From the NCBI RefSeq assembly GCF_905220365.1, contig NC_061134.1, positions 12,787,001-12,851,000 of the forward strand: a stretch of 64,000 nucleotides of DNA. The letters are read 5' to 3'. The notes under the pieces are model-generated. The model had not been told where the DNA came from. It made no database searches and was given only the letters and a program-made list of their open reading frames with translations. Below are positions 9,811 through 20,876 of this stretch, piece after piece (the first letter of the stretch is position 1; each line of letters starts with the position of its first letter). A program made the translations under genes and the position numbers. This stretch comes from Vanessa cardui (lineage: Eukaryota; Arthropoda; Insecta; Lepidoptera; Nymphalidae).

Positions 9811-10515
9811 GTGCTCAATTTACGCCGCGTGCTCTTATTGCTAACTCCAATGAGTTACTGCTGGGAGCTGACTGAACTTATTGACACAATAACCGGCCGA
9901 ATACGAAATGTATTCCTTTATTTTTGTAAAAATATTCGATTTTGTTTATATGAAAATTATACAATAGCAAAAATATATATTTAAATACAAAAAGACCCTA
10001 ACACTTTTGGTTTGTAATTTTATATGATTGAATGAAACGCTTCCAGTTCGGAAGTTACTGTCGAAAATATTTTGAAAAAAAAAAAGATTTAAGATTTATT
10101 TGAGGCGTTACAATAATCTGATCGCGACGACTTTATAAAACCCAAACTACGAACGCAACAATTGAATTACAATAAATTCGTAACAATACTAAATACATGA
10201 GAAATGTAAGAAATCCAATTCCAATCAATGTAAAGCATGTAGTAAAGTCTTAAAACATAAAAGGATAGAAGGGAAAATGAAGGAATTTTCAATACAATTT
10301 GAATTATATAAAGACTAAATTCATTTACATTACTTTACATGCCCCTTTAGGGCCACGTATTGGGTATAACTAGACTATCCCCGTTATAATGTTCATATAG
10401 AATGATAAACAGTAAAGAGCCTACAGATATAACTGATATGTTATCGTTTATACGGATTCAGATTTAGTAATGTAGTTACGACTGAGTATTGAGAATTAAA
10501 TCAATTGAGTACAAG
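9811..10515. other. Unassigned AT-rich stretch
   Basis: No recognised repeat or gene. Confidence 0.45.
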
Positions 10516-10572
10516 TAATAGCACGTAAATGTCCCACTGTTGAAGTAAGGTCTCTGGTAAAATAGTTTGGTG
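10516..10572 (-). mobile_element. SINE-B tail fragment, old
   Basis: AGCACGTAAATGTCCCACTG and AAGTAAGGTCTCTGG correspond to the tail-proximal CCTGTAAATTCCCACTGC ... AAGGCCTCC of SINE-B. Strongly diverged and short. Confidence 0.45.
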
Positions 10573-11434
10573 AGGATAGAAGGTAATCGATGTATCCTTA
10601 TAGTACCGTACAATAAATAAATATTTTAGTTTTCCTCGACATTTTTTGGTTATCAAATAAAAATGAAACCAATGTCTTATATAAAATCTCTATGATAAAT
10701 AACGATTATGTATACAAATATGTTTAATATCTCACGAATAATTTACTAAAGATTAAAAGGAAATTTCAAATATTCGACTTACAAAAACAATATAAACTTT
10801 TTAAATTGTTCGAAACACTTAAAATCGCGGTTAAGGTTAGAAATAATTTCACAGATTATATATTTTTTTTAAATTAGATTATGCCTAATAACGAAAAGGT
10901 TGTATGTATCATGAGATTTTTCTTATTGCAACACCGTTTTTTAGTTTCTGTCCTCTTACAAATAGGGCTGGTCAGCGTGTTTTAATTAAGTACCACCGCA
11001 GACGTTCCCGCTGATTTTCCAACGACCGCGTTATAATTGTTTTTGTTAATGAATTATTCGCGTGTTGGGAGCGTTTACAAATCAAAATTTTTCACTTTAC
11101 CAATGGTATTCGGAGTTATATTCGATGGTACATATTATTTTTATATCAATCAACATTATTTTATAGAAAAGATACTTTTAAATTCTACATTCCATTAAAC
11201 TTTTTAATATGTTGTAATTTTATCAAATACCAAATAGACATATATATTTCATGTTCAATCAAGCGCATTTATGATACTTCTAAATCACTTTCCCCTATAG
11301 ATACTGGCAGTCCAAGAAGTATAAAACACTTCTTACATCATCAATGACTTCAAAGGATCTCAAATGGTATGCACTAGCTCGCTTAGCAATTTGGAACACA
11401 TCAATACAGAGTATTGGTGTATGCCGGTTAAATA
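10573..11434. other. Unassigned AT-rich stretch
   Basis: No recognised repeat or gene. A modest GC rise near 10970-11040 has no splice-flanked open frame that I can defend. Confidence 0.45.
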
Positions 11435-11490
11435 TAATTGGGGAGTGGGCGGTACCCACCCAGACGAGCCAGCACGAAGCACAGAGTATA
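11435..11490 (-). mobile_element. SINE-A head fragment
   Basis: GAGTGGGCGGTACCCACCCA followed by GACGAGCCAGCACGAAGC matches the minus-strand head region of SINE-A with a few changes. The rest is absent. Confidence 0.55.
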
Positions 11491-12337
11491 ATAATATAAT
11501 TAATCAATGTTAATAAGGACACAATAATAACGAATCGAAAACGTACGCAATTGTTATCATACAATCGATTACCATTTCATTATCACAGATAACAATACGA
11601 GTAATCAATTTTATTAAATGGCAACATCGTTCTTGCTTTTGTTGCGTTTGACGTCACCGCGAAGGCCATACGAAGGGAATGAATGGCGAATGAAAAAGCG
11701 GAGATTATTTTGTACCAACACTTTTTTTTTTGAACTGGTAACATTTCATTATATTTGATTGGTTTGCGTAATTACGTTTATCAGTTTCGTTCCGCAATGG
11801 AAGGTTTGTTTACTGTTTATAATATTTTATATATGTCATAAGTTATTATATCATAATTATTACGGAAATTAAATCTTTTAAAAATTGAAATTATTAATAC
11901 AAACTTTCTATGTATTTAGGAAGTTTGGTTGTTTTCCTTAAACGTTTTAACGATTATTAAAAACACTAAAACCTTATTATGGATGAAAGAAAATCTAGAC
12001 GCACCTTAATATCAAACACAATTTCACATAATATCACTAGAGTTCAACGGAAATAATAACTAAACAAGTTTTCGGCGTCAAAATGGCGACTTTACGTTTC
12101 GGAACTGTGTTTCTGATACTGGGTCATTGCTGGCTGTTATCACGGGTGATAACGTGAAATTAAACAACACACACAGGTAACAAACGCGAATAAACATATG
12201 ATAACATTTTAACTGATTTTTTGATAAACATTTCATATAATCGTCTTAATATCTTATGAATGAGATGATAAGTTATGAGAACAAAATATTAAATGGACGA
12301 AAAACAATTAAATGAAAAAATAATAAATAAATAAATA
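11491..12337. other. Unassigned AT-rich stretch with small palindromes
   Basis: Contains TGACGTCA at 11649-11656 and the palindrome GTTATCACGGGTGATAAC at 12136-12153 (two GATA cores in opposite orientation). No repeat or exon recognised. Confidence 0.4.
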
Positions 12338-12640
12338 TTGGACAACATCATATCACATTTAGAGAATGATCACAGTGGGGTGTAAGTGTAATTGGTCCAG
12401 CAGTGGATGAAGGTGGGCAATTGATGAACATCAAATATATTACTCTGATCTCAATGTAAGTAGCTAAAGAACTTGTTTTATGGAAATCAGAAGTAACTTA
12501 CCACAAACACCCAGACCCAAGACGACATGGAAAACTAATGAACTTATTCTAAATCGATTCGGCCGGGAATCGTACCCGGCGCCTCAGTATTGTGTACCCA
12601 TGAAAGTCAGTGTACACACTCCCCGACCACGGAGGGCGTC
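12338..12640 (-). mobile_element. SINE-C copy with internal insertion
   Basis: Minus strand. Head CCGTGGTCGGGGAGTGTGTA, B-box region GGGTACGATTCCCGGCCG (one change), TTGGGTCTGGGTGTTTGTGG and the GATTTCCATAAAACAAG block. About 80 bp of foreign sequence near 12360-12440 separates the last ATATTACTCTGATC block from the terminal TGATATGATGTTGTCC. Head and tail are both present. Confidence 0.8.
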
Positions 12641-12759
12641 ATAATATAAGTAGCTCACTTTAATAATGGTGAAAGTGAAATGATGATGAATAACGAAAAG
12701 TCCATTGTGTTTGACAAGCGAAAAACTATAGACCTCAAACTGCAAAGAATATTTATTGA

Positions 12760-13318
12760 CACGTTAGCAAAGGCATAATTTTTTATTTTTTCTATGCCTG
12801 TGGTACGAGGCGTTTAAGACCTCGTATGAAAACTATCAAAAAACCGGTATGGGGTTATTTAACTAAAACTCGATGTGATGTGATGTGGTCGAATTTTAAT
12901 TCTTCAGTGTGGTAGGTAGTCAAACAGACTACTTGGTGGTAGGGCTTTGTGCAAGCCCGTCTGGGTAGGTACCACCCACTCATCAGTTATTCTACCGCCA
13001 AATAAATGATGTGTTCCGGTTTGAAGGGTGATTGAGCCAGTGTAACTACAGGCACAAGGGACATAACATCTTAGTTCCCAAGGTTGGTGACACATTAACG
13101 ATGTAAGGAATAGTTAATATTTCTTACAGCATCATTGTCTATGGGTGGTGGTGACCACATACCATCAGGTGGCCCATATGCTCGTCCGCCGCCAACCTAT
13201 ATCATAAAAAAAATAAAGAAACCCCGTATTAAAGTAGGTACACGGTACACCATAGCATTCTGCTTTATAGGCATACGAGGCCCTTTAAACCTCGCTTCGC
13301 ATTGAACGTATTAATACC
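12760..13318 (+). repeat. Rep-I copy 1, split by a SINE-A
   Basis: 12760-12931 and 13214-13318 match, in order, parts of 39600-39965. Shared blocks are ACGTTAGC/ACGTTGGC, TTTTTTATTTTTTC, AAGACCTCGTATGAAAACTA, CGGTATGGGG, AACTAAAACTCGATGTGATG, then after the SINE AAGTAGGTACAC, ACACCATAGCATTCTG and CGCATTGAACGT. The other copy lacks the SINE, so the insertion happened after the two copies separated. ACGAGGCGTTTAAGACCTCG inside can fold on itself. Element class unknown. Confidence 0.7.
12932..13213 (+). mobile_element. SINE-A copy, full length, nested in Rep-I
   Basis: Complete from ACTTGGTGGTAGGGCTTTGT to CAACCTATATCAT and an A-rich tail. It sits inside Rep-I copy 1; the empty counterpart is at about 39780. 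Confidence 0.88.
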
Positions 13319-13649
13319 TAAAGACAATGTATTGACCATCCATTTCAACAATATGGCTAACATGAACCACGAATAATGATAATAAACAAGGCATAATCTT
13401 GTTACAGATATAATATAAATACAGATTTATAACATTTTTGATTAAAACGAAACGTATAAAAATAATTCCCTCTTTGAAATATAAAGGAATCATTCAAAAT
13501 CTCGTATACAAATGAAATATGAAATGAAGTGTAAAACAGGCCGATTCCCCCATAACAATTACTTCCTTTGTGACAAACGATATAAAAGCAATAAAACGTT
13601 AGCAATCTCGAATCCGCGTATCTCGAATTCCGCGCTCAGAACGCTTCGG
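13319..13649. other. Unassigned stretch before the heat-shock-like array
   Basis: AT-rich. A TATAAAAG sequence lies at 13581 on the plus strand, about 70 bp before the array, but on the wrong side for a plus-strand promoter driven by it. The short GC-richer lead-in from 13605 contains isolated GAA/TTC triplets. Confidence 0.4.
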
Positions 13650-13704
13650 ATTCCCGAAACTTCCCGAAACTTCCCGAAACTCCTCGAAACTTCCCGACTT
13701 TTCC
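13650..13704. promoter_or_regulatory. Tandem array reading as a long heat-shock element
   Basis: Tandem 10-bp units TTCCCGAAAC at 13651, 13661 and 13671, then TCCTCGAAAC and TTCCCGACTT. Read as 5-bp units this is nTTCn/nGAAn alternating eleven times in a row, nine of them exact and the first six uninterrupted. That is the binding pattern of heat-shock factor trimers (alternating nGAAn pentamers). By comparison, ordinary elements have three to six units. No heat-shock gene is visible next to it. It might be a simple minisatellite that happens to match. Confidence 0.6.
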
Positions 13705-14459
13705 GCTGTCCCGAATTCCGTCTACGTGTGGTTACTTCGTCGTATGCTTTATGAAAACAAACAATTTATTTATTGGAAATAAAAGTCTTGGATAATTTGT
13801 ATACGTATTGAAGAAAATTCTTAAGCACCATTATAATGACAATTAATTTGTCCTCATAATCCTGGGCCTCAAAGAGAATACATACCTGTTGGTTCAGCGC
13901 CTGATATATCTCAAGTCACATGGTATCTTATCGATTAATAAGGAACTCGAATTCAGCGATATTTGTGGCCTCACTTTATTATGACAATATCTGGGAATAG
14001 TTGTTTCCCATGAACAAATTTCATAACAGAAAAACCCTAAACATTTTTTCATCTGATCTTCAACTTGGCTTCAATTAAACATCTATTGATCGATACTGTG
14101 TAAGTTAGACTAATAAAGTAATGAACTTTTTCTAAATTCAAGTTTATTCTAGAGTTTTAATGTATCGAAAAATATTATAAGGGAACAAAATATTAATTCT
14201 ATTATCAATAATAAAATTGAATTAAATAGTAAATACTATTTTAGCTACTCTTTTTTCAAGCTTGTAAAATTTACATTACAAAATTTAAGAAAAATTTTCT
14301 TGGAATTCCCTTTTTAGACTAAAAATGGTTTTAAAAACCACGTATTCACAAAAGCGTTACGCCATAAATATCAGAATAAGCCAACATAAAGCCCGACAAA
14401 TTCATATTCAAATCTCAGTAAGCCGTCAGTTCAAATGATTGTATTCAAGGACTTAATAT
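13705..14459. other. Unassigned AT-rich stretch
   Basis: No recognised repeat or exon. No clear TATA box in a useful position after the array. Confidence 0.45.
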
Positions 14460-14605
14460 ATTTTATTGCAACCAGGAACGCCGCGCCGCCGTGAGCGCAC
14501 GTGATACGTCTTCCTGCGTTTTCAATCTGGGGTTATAAGCGCTACGGTTCACGGAACATAGGGCGAGTAGTAAATACGACGCCGAATATAAAGTAGCCTG
14601 TACCT
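14460..14605. other. GC-rich patch of unknown role
   Basis: AACGCCGCGCCGCCGTGAGC, a CACGTG E-box at 14498-14503 and a CpG-rich run up to GACGCCGAATATAAAG. The shift in base composition resembles that at 6706-6828. No frame with good splice sites convinced me. Candidate promoter or exon remnant. Confidence 0.3.
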
Positions 14606-15684
14606 CAGTATTTATTTGCACCTGCGTGTATTTCCCACGAGGTTAGCCTTTGTGGAATGCACAGATTGATTTCGAAGTTGAAAACATGACTAATGCTCGA
14701 AGTGAAACTGAGATTGTACTTCAGTTCCGGAGGTGACAAGTTTTTGTTTATTTTGATTTGTTATTTAGCTTAAGCAGATATGATCAGTGGTTCTCAAAGT
14801 TAACTAAACAGCTCCCCTTTCAAAAACTTACAAATTAAATAGAAAGAAATAGGTCCAACTATGAGAATGATGAGGATGTAATTTTTACTTTTATTTCAGT
14901 ACAAATATTGTTTACTTTGTATTTTACTGTTGTGTGCGTGCAGAGGAAAGACAATGATAGATTCTACCGAGAATCTAGAGAGAGAAATAAAATAATCTTA
15001 TTATAATTTATTCCACCTGGAAATCGAAAAATAACCCCACAGGTTTTATCACATATTATATTATGTAATCCTTTATCGACTAATATCAATCAAAGTTACT
15101 TAACACGCAATTGGAATTTATAACAGAAGCAAACATGAAATAAGTAATGAAATCATGCTTCCCTGATTTTAAACATCCTCTAAAAAGTTTGTATGTATAA
15201 AAACAAAAAGATTTCACATTCTTAATTGGCTTTATTTTAGCCTTGAAAGTTATTCTATTATAATATAAAAAAGTTAAAACGATTCTATTTTTAAATTATT
15301 CTATATTTAAATTTTAATCGCCTACCAAGTAACGTAAATAATCCTGTCTGTAATTTTAGTTGACCTCTCGCGTTATTTGTCATAGCTGTTAGTGGTAATA
15401 TATAAGGGACTTAAATACTTTTTTATACAGGTGAACCTTTATTTTATAAGGTCTTACGCGGGTGACGGGAGGATGGTGATAAGAACCCCGCGCATTTCTG
15501 TAATCCATGGCAATGTTTTCAGCGGGATTTATGTTAGACAGATGAAAGGCAGTTTTGGTATATCTCAAACTTATTAGTATTATAATAGTGGATATATATT
15601 TTTGTTGTTTTTTTCCGACATATTCAACAATTGTCGTTCTATTTCAATTTATTTACACAAAACTCATATCCCTTTGTCCCTCTC
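14606..15684. other. Unassigned AT-rich stretch
   Basis: About 1.1 kb. AGATTCTACCGAGAATCTAG at 14959 resembles the core of Rep-D but is too short to call. A GC-rich bit near 15456-15500 is unassigned. Confidence 0.4.
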
Positions 15685-15800
15685 CCTATTCCCTCTATCT
15701 ATTAGTGAAAACCGCATGAAAATACGTTCAAGTTTTGGAGTTTATCCCGAACGTACAGACAGAGGGGGCACAGGGACTTTGTTTTATAATATGTAGTGAT
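15685..15800 (-). repeat. Rep-F-like fragment
   Basis: AAAACCGCATGAAAATACGT, AGACAGAGGG and ACTTTGTTTTATAATATGTA parallel the start of Rep-F read on the minus strand (AAACCGCATCAAAATCCGTT ... ACTTTGTTTTATACTATGTA). The spacing differs, so this is a related subfamily. Confidence 0.55.
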
Positions 15801-16129
15801 GAAATTATATTTATAAATAAACAATATTTCAGTTATATTTGATAACAATGATCTTTTACTATAGAATGTGATTAAAATGTGTATTATGTTTTTATAGATT
15901 TTATTAATATTATCATTCACACCCAAACACATACGCCTAACTCACATCATCATTCACCGTACATCCGAGAAAGCATGTCGTAAATTCGAACACTATATAG
16001 CCTTGACATTTAAGAAATATATTAAATATCACAACAAATATCAGCTCGTTGCTACGGCTGGTGAAACGCTGTCAAAACTTTGTACGAAATAAAAAAACAA
16101 TCGCGATTTAAACGAAGGAGAACACAATC

Positions 16130-16295
16130 AAAAATCAAAATAAACTTTATTCAAGTGGGCCTTTACAAGCACTTTTGAATCGTCAATTAACAATTAAGTG
16201 AAGCTACCACCGGTTCGGAGATTAGATTCTACCGAGAAGAACCGGCAAGAAACTCAGTAGTTATACTTTTTAACAACATTTAAAAAATACAAAGA
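16130..16295 (+). mobile_element. Rep-D copy
   Basis: AATCAAAATAAACTTTATTC, CACTTTTGAATCGTCA, GCTACCACCGGTTCGGA, AGATTCTACCGAGAAGAACC and AAGAAACTCAGTAGT in order. Six copies or fragments occur in the window. It is non-coding and has no tRNA boxes. It is probably the 3' region of a retroposon; the orientation of its true 3' end is uncertain. Confidence 0.75.
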
Positions 16296-16382
16296 ATTGA
16301 ATGAAAATCAAAATAAAAATATATAATCAGTGATGAACGAAAACGAATTAACGGTTGAGAAATAAGAAAAGACAATCCATAC

Positions 16383-16575
16383 TAACCATACTAATATTAT
16401 AAATGCGAAAGTAGCTCTGTCTATATGTCTGTCTCGCTTTTACGCCAAAACTAGTGGATAGATTTATTGGAAACAAAGAAGTAAGACCTCTTTGTATACC
16501 AATCACCGACGTGTTATTTTAAGTTAATTTGTAAATATATTCATATTATTGGCAAAGCCACGGGTAACAGCTAGT
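16383..16575 (+). repeat. Rep-E related element (E2), complete
   Basis: Starts ATACTAATATTATAAATGCG and ends CACGGGTAACAGCTAGTAC. The E2 group differs from Rep-E in the middle but has the same kind of head and a CTAGT end. The reverse end (ACTAGCTGTTACCTGCGG) begins the fragment at 45905. Confidence 0.65.
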
Positions 16576-17818
16576 ACAATATAATTTTAACGATATATTG
16601 TGTATGTATCTGTCTGTTGGACTGAACGCAAAGAACTCAAAAACCACTGAATGGGTTTATATACAGTTCTCATTTGTTTAAATGGTGTTGTTAAATTGTG
16701 AATTAATGTTTTTTTGTGTAATAATGTTATGTGTTTATTTGGTTCAATGACGATAATTGTTGATGTTGGAGATTTTAGAAAAATAATTCCTACTACCCAT
16801 AGTCAAGGTAGACAGATATACCGTTATTGAGGATTAAATAACTATCCTTTATTTAAATAATAAAAAGCATAAGTAGATAAATAATTGAAGTAATAAAATT
16901 CTTCAAGTGAAAATATCGGAAGCAGTAAGTATTGATTTCACATCGAATACCAAGTAAATTGGCCGTAAAAGAGATCGTATTAGCAAAATATTTAAGCCGT
17001 GGATAACCTTGCATTTTGCAATTTTAACTTCCAAACTAACTGAAGACATATAATGTTCTTTATTTATGTTTTGATATGATATTTTTTACTTATTTATATA
17101 TTACTAATGATTATTTTTGCCTTTGGTTCATTACAGTTGTAAAATTGTCTCAACTCAATATTATAGGCTTTGAAGACGTCTAATAAGACGTTATAAAAGT
17201 GTTTCTTCAAGGTCTGGTTTAAAATAAGAGTAAAATGAAAAAAAAATTATCGTCTTTTTTTTGTATTCTATTTTCAAAACATTACGAGAAAACCCGCGAA
17301 GAATAGTACTAGTATTTAAAAAGGAACGAATGAAAGAACGATGCAAAGACTAAATATTCGAATCGCAAACGCTCCGACGCTGAAGAATATTGATAGATAT
17401 TTTATTTATAACGGAAGAAATCCCGACAGTGCTCAGATTAAATCAACATTAAACTTGCAAGAGGAAAATAAATATAGTTGCAGTTTCACTAAACTAACAC
17501 GAAATGACAAGCACCATGTATCAAGTCTGTGTTCAGCAGAAAAACGGAACGTGCGCGCCATTTTGAGTCTATGGCTTATCAAGATGGCAACTCGCCCCAT
17601 TTCGCGTTTTCGGCAAAACGGACGTGCATTCTGTTAGCTGACTTTGAAATACAGCTCTTGTTTAAAATTCTTATTCGATATCGATGCAAGTCTGATTATG
17701 CAACGATAAAATTGAGTTCGAAGTGCCTCTTAAGAATTAGTGGCTTAATATATTATACTTTTTGAATATTCGATTCGACAGCTTTGATTGTATATAAAAA
17801 AATATTTGAAATAAGAAC
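16576..17818. other. Unassigned AT-rich stretch
   Basis: About 1.2 kb. It includes a moderately GC-rich part at 17530-17640 in which two overlapping frames (to 98 and 78 codons) are open. Neither shows a recognisable domain, and the two segments CGGAACGTGCGCGCC and CAAAACGGACGTGC look like a decayed duplication. Confidence 0.4.
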
Positions 17819-17890
17819 TTGGTCACCAATGCTCATCAACGTCCCAAATGTGCCACCAACCTTTGGAACCAACATTACATATACTAAATT
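17819..17890 (-). mobile_element. SINE-A fragment, old
   Basis: TTGGTCACCAATGCTCATCA, GTCCCAAATGTGCCACCAAC and CTTTGGAACCAACAT line up with the minus-strand middle of SINE-A with gaps. Confidence 0.45.
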
Positions 17891-18170
17891 CCACTCTTAC
17901 CATTACTTATTACATTTGAAGATATAATTGGTGATGTGTGTGGATCTATCAAATAAGGATTTTTTTTTACAAGGCCAATTTTGGTGAGTGTTTACCATCT
18001 GATTCCCATTTGTACGTTCCCCTGCCTATACTTAAAAAAACGCTTTCATGCCAGATGCCAAATACATATGTAGCAAAATTTTCTCTAATACATACAAATT
18101 TGCCTCCCGTCAACACAATTGGCCGAGTTTGTACCCACATTCGTTTGAAATTTGAGAATCACGTGATCCA

Positions 18171-18305
18171 AAAAACAATCAAAATATACTTTATTCAAGT
18201 AGCTTTTACAATCACTTTTGAATCATCATTTAACAAACTACACTAAGCGAAGATACCACCGGTTCGGAAGGCAGATTCTACCAAGAAGAACGGGCAAGAA
18301 AAAAA
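18171..18305 (+). mobile_element. Rep-D copy, truncated
   Basis: AATCAAAATATACTTTATTC, CACTTTTGAATCATCATT, ATACCACCGGTTCGGAAGG and GATTCTACCAAGAAGAACG, stopping at GGGCAAGAAA. Confidence 0.7.
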
Positions 18306-19471
18306 TTAATCTTTTTTCTTTATGTTCCATATAGTGCATAATATATATGTATAAATTGTTTTTAATTAAAATTTCTATATCAAAGTATGTATCATCGCTT
18401 TGCCCAATCTTTGGGGACCCCCAAAATTTGTGAGACTCCATTTAAATCGTATATCCGCTTTCAGTAACACTATACGGTGTAATAAGCAATAAATTCCGTA
18501 CCTTTGTTATAATTTACAACATTTTGGTGTATAGATGCTACCCCACGGGACGAACGTGTTCTATGATAGGGCGGTCCGATACGATCATGTGATACCGCTA
18601 TGAGCAATAGCTTTATATTTATATAGCTTGTAATTTGTCGCTATCAAGGATAGCACAATAGCGCCGAAAATACAGTAAGACTAGCCATATATGAAAAATT
18701 TAAAGCTTAAAATTGCTTTAAATTTAAATTACATTTGCTTAAATCTGCTGTATGTGATGTTTAGGCCAAAGTTTGTTTTCTAGTTGCAAATTTCAAGATC
18801 AAATTTTTAGCAAGGTTTGATTGAAACGTATCTGATGGAAGTTTTTAGGTATTTTTCTTTTACTTTCCTATTTGAATTTATTTCCAGTAACGGATTCAAA
18901 GGGGTTGAATAAAGGCCAACATATTAATTGCACATTTGGTCACTATTAGTTGGAACAATTCTTCAAATCATCATTAACACTTAAAACTTCCTAATGTACA
19001 GTCAGAGTAATAAAACCTTCGTCAGTTTTCAAATTAATTTCTTTATCAAGTCTTTAACTCTTAATACCTTTTGAATCTAAACAACAAATCATTGCGACGC
19101 AATATGTCATTCTCGATCGGTAAAGCAGATTATCGCTTATACTGAGCACACGAAAATAGATTAAGGTGACGAACCTTTCCTTACCCCGACTGTACTATTT
19201 TTCCGTACATTGGTTTAAACTGTTTAAAAATCTGTACGGTACGGTATTGAGTTAATCGCACACAGACACGCAGTGGAACTTTATTTTATAATATTTAGTG
19301 ATTTTTATTCGTTTTACTCTCTGTCTCTGATGCAGTCGTAAACTGAATATTGACAGTATTATAACATTTTCACTTCGTCTATTCTACAGTACCACTTTCA
19401 GTAAAGTCATATCCAAAAAAAACTTAATTCAGGGAAAGAGCTTACACTTTCTGAAAATTCCCAGAACGTAC
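18306..19471. other. Unassigned AT-rich stretch
   Basis: No recognised repeat apart from GGAACTTTATTTTATAATAT near 19273, a possible Rep-F relic. A GC-richer run at 18538-18600 is unassigned. Confidence 0.4.
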
Positions 19472-19562
19472 CCATAAGCCTAGGTGTTGCAAACATTTTT
19501 AAGCGGTAGTAGTCACTGACCAGCAGGTGAGCCTTCTGCCTGTTTGTCACCTATATCAAAAG
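19472..19562 (+). mobile_element. LINE-J 3' end fragment
   Basis: TAGGTGTTGCAAACATTTTT, GCGGTAGTAGTCACTGACCA and GCAGGTGAGCCTTCTGCC then TGTTTGTCACCTATATCAAAA. The same order (GGTGTTGCAGATGTCCATGG, GTAGTCAC, CATCAGGTGAGCC, A-rich end) is seen in minus orientation at 24400-24600 and in plus at 51925-52039. It is the 3' untranslated end of a non-LTR retrotransposon. Confidence 0.6.
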
Positions 19563-20589
19563 AGTTTTCACGTGGTTTACCACAAAGCGTCATCCAATAG
19601 CAACCTTGTAGAATTAGTTCCAAAAGTAAATAGAAAACTTAAACCAAAAACATAAATATTCATCACAATCATTATCAAGATTAGCGGTAACATACAAACG
19701 ATTTTATATCATAGTATAGGTTTTATTGCATGTCCTACGAACACCTGTAACACGCTCCCATATATATAGGACAGACATTTCACCGTTTGTCGTATAGACA
19801 AGTTATCGCCATATTTATTTGAAACAATCATCAGAATCCAGCCACGGTTTACGATCCTTCAGTTTTATTAGTGTGGAGCCACTAGATGTTTTAACAGTCA
19901 AGGTAATTTATTGTCATACTATTATAAGGTAAGTTTTTTTCCAGTTTCGCGCAATTAACCTTGAAGCTATATTGATAATATCAAGGTTGTGCATTAGTGT
20001 AAAAAGTTTTAAAGGGGGCTGAGTTTGAAATGGGGACCGTGTATATTCTCTTTACGATTACTTGAAAGTCGAATCGGTTTATCCTATATGAACTGACGCC
20101 TAGGCCTTTCACATAGAACAGCGTCCTCTAGGTAAGTAAAAGATTTGGAAATAAGGTAATAAAATACATTTTTAGAGACAAATATTTATCACATTTAAAT
20201 AGGTCAATGGCTTCTTATGGTATCATATATATAATATTGCATTGTGGTAGAAAACATATCTTTTGTAAAGGGACCCCGAAACTTGTTTTGACTAGAGGCC
20301 CCAATATGGCTAATTCGGTCCTTCCGACCGGAGGAAGGCAGCAGATAAGGTCCCCCCTAAATCTAACTCAACCGAGTCACGAGATTAGAAAAACAAACTA
20401 AAACATATACTCTACTAGCGTACAAAGTTTGAAAGTTGGTAGTGATAACGTTCCTATGACCAGAGAAGCACTGGAAGAAGTTTATGCGAGACAAACAAAG
20501 AGGTATCTACTTTCCGGCCGCATGATATACCGTTCCATCTCATTATGAGAACGTTGACACAGGGAGTTGACTGTTTTTTTTGTTTGTTT
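19563..20589. other. Unassigned AT-rich stretch
   Basis: No recognised repeat or exon. 20265-20390 is somewhat richer in G and C, with a 64-codon frame that has no recognisable motif. Confidence 0.45.
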
Positions 20590-20876
20590 TGTTTTATGGT
20601 ACAGATGCGGACGAGCATATGGGCCACTTGATGGTAAGTGGTCACCATCACCCATAGACAATGAAGCTGTAAGAAATATTAACTATTCCTTACATCGTCA
20701 ATGTGCCACCAATCTTGGGAACTAAGATGCTATGTCCCTTGTGCCTGTAGTTACACTGGCTCATTCACCCTTCGAACCGGAACGCAATAATACTGAGTAC
20801 TGTTATTTGGCGTTAGAATAACTGATGAGTGGGTGGTACCTACCCAGACGGGCTTGCACAAAGCCCTACCACCATG
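20590..20876 (-). mobile_element. SINE-A copy, full length
   Basis: Minus strand, from the tail TTTTATGGTACAG through GACGAGCATATGGGCCACTT, the CTTGGGAACTAAGATGCTAT block and the head GGGCTTGCACAAAGCCCTAC. Complete and little diverged. Confidence 0.88.

Noticed and set aside
13581..13588. TATAAAAG as the TATA box for the heat-shock-like array
   Set aside because: On the plus strand it precedes the array, whereas heat-shock elements normally lie upstream of the TATA box. No suitable minus-strand TATA box was seen.
13512..13754. 80-codon frame with RIPETSRNFPKLLETSRLF
   Set aside because: It runs across the 10-bp tandem array; the period is not a multiple of three and the apparent repeats are a by-product.
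17341..17765. Overlapping 98- and 78-codon frames as an exon
   Set aside because: The two frames compete, no splice sites fit both composition and frame, and no domain is recognisable.
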